Source: Planctomycetota bacterium | GTDB taxonomy: Bacteria; Planctomycetota; Phycisphaerae; Sedimentisphaerales; Anaerobacaceae | Direction of reading: 5' to 3' | DNA: 6,168 nucleotides | NCBI GenBank assembly: GCA_022567055.1 | Contig: JADFHU010000364.1 | Location: 1 to 6,168 of the forward strand | Part shown: positions 4,274 to 6,168 of the stretch, one piece after another | Position numbering within the stretch: the stretch's first letter is position 1 | Layout of the letters: each line of letters starts with the position of its first letter | Program-made: the position numbers and the translations under genes | The notes under the pieces: model-generated | The model's input: the letters and a program-made list of their open reading frames with translations, nothing else | The model's database searches: none | What the model was told of the DNA's origin: nothing

Positions 4274-6168
4274 TGGGTCTGCTTGTGGCGTTCACGGTCA
4301 TCTTCGGATTGTTCAACACGCCCGCCGCATGGGCCGTACCCAACATTGTTCGAGGTCCCTACTTACAGAATGGAACTCCAGACAGCGTTACCATCATGTG
4401 GCGAACCAGTGAAAACGCGACCAGCAAGGTGTGGTATGGAACCTCGTTAGGGACACTTGACCAGAGTGTGACGGATTCCGAGTTGAAGACCGACCATGCA
4501 ACTCATATTATAGGATTAATCCCGGCCACCAAATACTATTATCAAGTTGGCACAGCGGACGAAACGGTGCTTGCCGGCGGCGATGAGGATCATTATTTTG
4601 TTACCAATCCCGTCATCGGCTCTAGCGGCCCGATTCGCATCTGGGTCCTGGGTGATTCGGGCAGAGCCAATGACAATGCCCGGGCGGTCAAGAATGCTTA
4701 TCTCGAATTGGCCGGCAGCGAAAGCCGTGAAGCGGACATTTGGTTGATGCTTGGGGATAATGCCTATAATAGGGGTACGGACACCGAATATCAGAATGCG
4801 GTTTTCAATATGTATCCGGAGATACTCAGAAATAAGGTGTTATGGGCTACACGAGGAAACCACGAGAATAGTGCGACTGTCTATTATGGGATCTTCGACT
4901 TTCCGGCAAATGGCGAAAGTGGTGGATTAGCTTCAGGTACCGAACATTACTATTCCTTTGACTATGCCAACATCCATTTTATCTGCCTCAACTCCCAAGA
5001 ACGTGATTTGAGCGAATTGCCCGGCAGTGTGATGTATCAGTGGCTTGAAGAAGATCTGGCGAATACGCAACAAAAGTGGATTATCGCATTCTGGCATCAT
5101 CCGCCTTATAGCAAGGGCTCACACAACTCCGATACCGAGGGCCGGCTTATTTTTATGCGTCAAAACGCCCTGCCGATACTTGAAGCAGGCGGTGTCGATT
5201 TGGTGCTGGCCGGTCACAGCCACTCGTATGAGCGCTCCTTATTTATAAACGGCCACTACGCTGACTCCAGCTCATTCGACCCAGGCGTTCATGTTGTCCA
5301 GGCAGGCAGCGGTAGAGACGATGGCGATGGGGCCTATGTAAAGTCTGGAGAGGACGGAACAGTTTATATCGTAGCCGGTAGCTCAAGCCAGCTTGGCGGC
5401 GGTAGCATGGATCATCCGGTGATGTATTTTGGTGAAAGGCAATTGGGTTCACTCATCATAGATGTGCAAGGCGGCCGAATGGATGCGCGTTTCTTGCGCG
5501 AGTTTACCAATCCTACCCAGGTTGATGATTATTTCACGATGCAAGACACCTCCCCGACCGCGAGGCTTGTTGGTCCGGCAAACGGCCTGACAGATGTATC
5601 GCCACGAGGTGTGGTGCTTGGATGGATCCCGGGAGAGTATGCCAGCAAACATGATGTGTACTTCGGCACTCATTTCGACGATGTGAGAGAGGCCACGGCA
5701 ACAGTTGATCCCGGAGGTGTCTACCTGGCTCAACAAGAGTCCAATTTTTATCCTATCAGTGGAGCCCTCGATTTAGAGGAGACTTACTACTGGCGCGTCG
5801 ATGAGGTCAACGCCCCGCCAGACTCTACGGTGTACCCGGGTGAGGTCTGGAGTTTTACCACCGAGCCTGTTGGTTATCCTATTGATGGTGTGAACATAAG
5901 CGCCACAGCCTCCGGCTCCTTTGGCGCCTCATTGCCCGAGAACACGATCAATGGCTCCGGCCTGGTGGGGGACCTCCATGGCAGTGCCGCAGGCGACATG
6001 TGGATCAGCGGTGGCCTGCCGGCCACGATCGAATATGCGTTCGACCGGCTCTACAAGCTGCACGAGGTCTGGATCTGGAACGCAAACCAGCTCATCGAGG
6101 CCTTCGTGGGTTTCGGCGCTAAGGACGTTGTCATCGAATACTCCGCGGACGGCGAGCACTGGAGCATT
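4249..6168 (+). CDS. Secreted purple-acid-phosphatase-like metallophosphoesterase with C-terminal Fn3-like and discoidin-like domains (3' end outside window)
   Basis: Hydrolyses phosphate esters using two metal ions; expected outside the cytoplasm. At least 640 residues, no stop in the window. ATG 4249 has AGGAAG (4237-4242) six bases upstream, inside the preceding gene. Signal peptide about 1-29 (LMGLLVAFTVIFGLF ... AWA|VP). Residues 30-118 form the Fn3-like N-terminal domain of purple acid phosphatases (RGPYLQNGTPDSVTIMWRT; ATKYYYQVG). Residues 128-410 are the catalytic domain with all five motifs: GDSG (D136), GDNAY (D170, Y173), GNHE (N204, H205), HHPPY (H283) and GHSHSYER (H323, H325). 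Tyr173 is at the position of the iron-binding, colour-giving Tyr of true purple acid phosphatases. Residues 434-540 are a planctomycete-style Fn3-like module, and about 545 to the edge an F5/8 (discoidin)-like module, probably for binding a surface or carbohydrate. Substrate unknown: phosphomonoesterase, phosphodiesterase and nucleotidase are all possible. Confidence 0.93.
   Translation, partial: MERKSAKLMGLLVAFTVIFGLFNTPAAWAVPNIVRGPYLQNGTPDSVTIMWRTSENATSKVWYGTSLGTLDQSVTDSELKTDHATHIIGLIPATKYYYQVGTADETVLAGGDEDHYFVTNPVIGSSGPIRIWVLGDSGRANDNARAVKNAYLELAGSESREADIWLMLGDNAYNRGTDTEYQNAVFNMYPEILRNKVLWATRGNHENSATVYYGIFDFPANGESGGLASGTEHYYSFDYANIHFICLNSQERDLSELPGSVMYQWLEEDLANTQQKWIIAFWHHPPYSKGSHNSDTEGRLIFMRQNALPILEAGGVDLVLAGHSHSYERSLFINGHYADSSSFDPGVHVVQAGSGRDDGDGAYVKSGEDGTVYIVAGSSSQLGGGSMDHPVMYFGERQLGSLIIDVQGGRMDARFLREFTNPTQVDDYFTMQDTSPTARLVGPANGLTDVSPRGVVLGWIPGEYASKHDVYFGTHFDDVREATATVDPGGVYLAQQESNFYPISGALDLEETYYWRVDEVNAPPDSTVYPGEVWSFTTEPVGYPIDGVNISATASGSFGASLPENTINGSGLVGDLHGSAAGDMWISGGLPATIEYAFDRLYKLHEVWIWNANQLIEAFVGFGAKDVVIEYSADGEHWSI

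Noticed and set aside
5929..6159. 76-residue minus-strand frame under the phosphatase gene, and other antisense frames under 5243-5736
   Set aside because: These are antisense to the continuous, domain-supported phosphatase frame and their products have no recognisable features.

Overview
The window looks like chromosomal DNA of a planctomycete, most likely of the Phycisphaerae/Sedimentisphaerales type. The strongest clue is the C-terminal half of the last gene. It has an Fn3-like module containing YYWRVDEVN and a WSFTTEP end, followed by a discoidin-like module containing DLHG, MWISGG and YKLHEVWIWN. I know these modules mainly from large secreted planctomycetal proteins. The first gene adds to this: a membrane-anchored helical protein with a pseudopilin-like tail (YRLANGRLP ... 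VPVDPFDGQ), also a common planctomycetal style. This assignment is inference from remembered family features, not from a search.

Layout. Positions 1-464 hold no gene I can support, but contain a degenerate inverted-repeat element (277-361) built from CACMGAG-type 9-mers, and two small hairpins. A plus-strand gene (465-1835) encodes the anchored helical protein. It converges on a minus-strand cluster read from 2872 down to 1881: a 61-residue one-helix membrane protein; a gene broken by an apparent single-base frameshift near 2605, whose product resembles the N-terminal (non-catalytic) domain of type II secretion/type IV pilus ATPases; and a 99-residue zinc-ribbon membrane protein. A divergent intergenic region (2873-3274) carries a promoter-like signal for each side. 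From 3275 a plus-strand pair follows: a secreted TPR protein, then, overlapping it by 25 bases, a secreted purple-acid-phosphatase-like metallophosphoesterase. The latter is open from 4249 to the window end (at least 640 residues) and has no stop in the window.

How they fit. The TPR-phosphatase pair is the clearest functional unit: both products carry export signals, the reading frames overlap with a ribosome-binding site inside the upstream gene, and both should act outside the cytoplasm. The phosphatase has every metal-ligand motif of the purple acid phosphatase fold plus two accessory modules, so a cell-surface or extracellular phosphoesterase with a partner TPR protein is a reasonable inference. 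The minus-strand cluster has no function I can name with certainty. I see no CRISPR array, tRNA, rRNA, transposase gene or phage gene.
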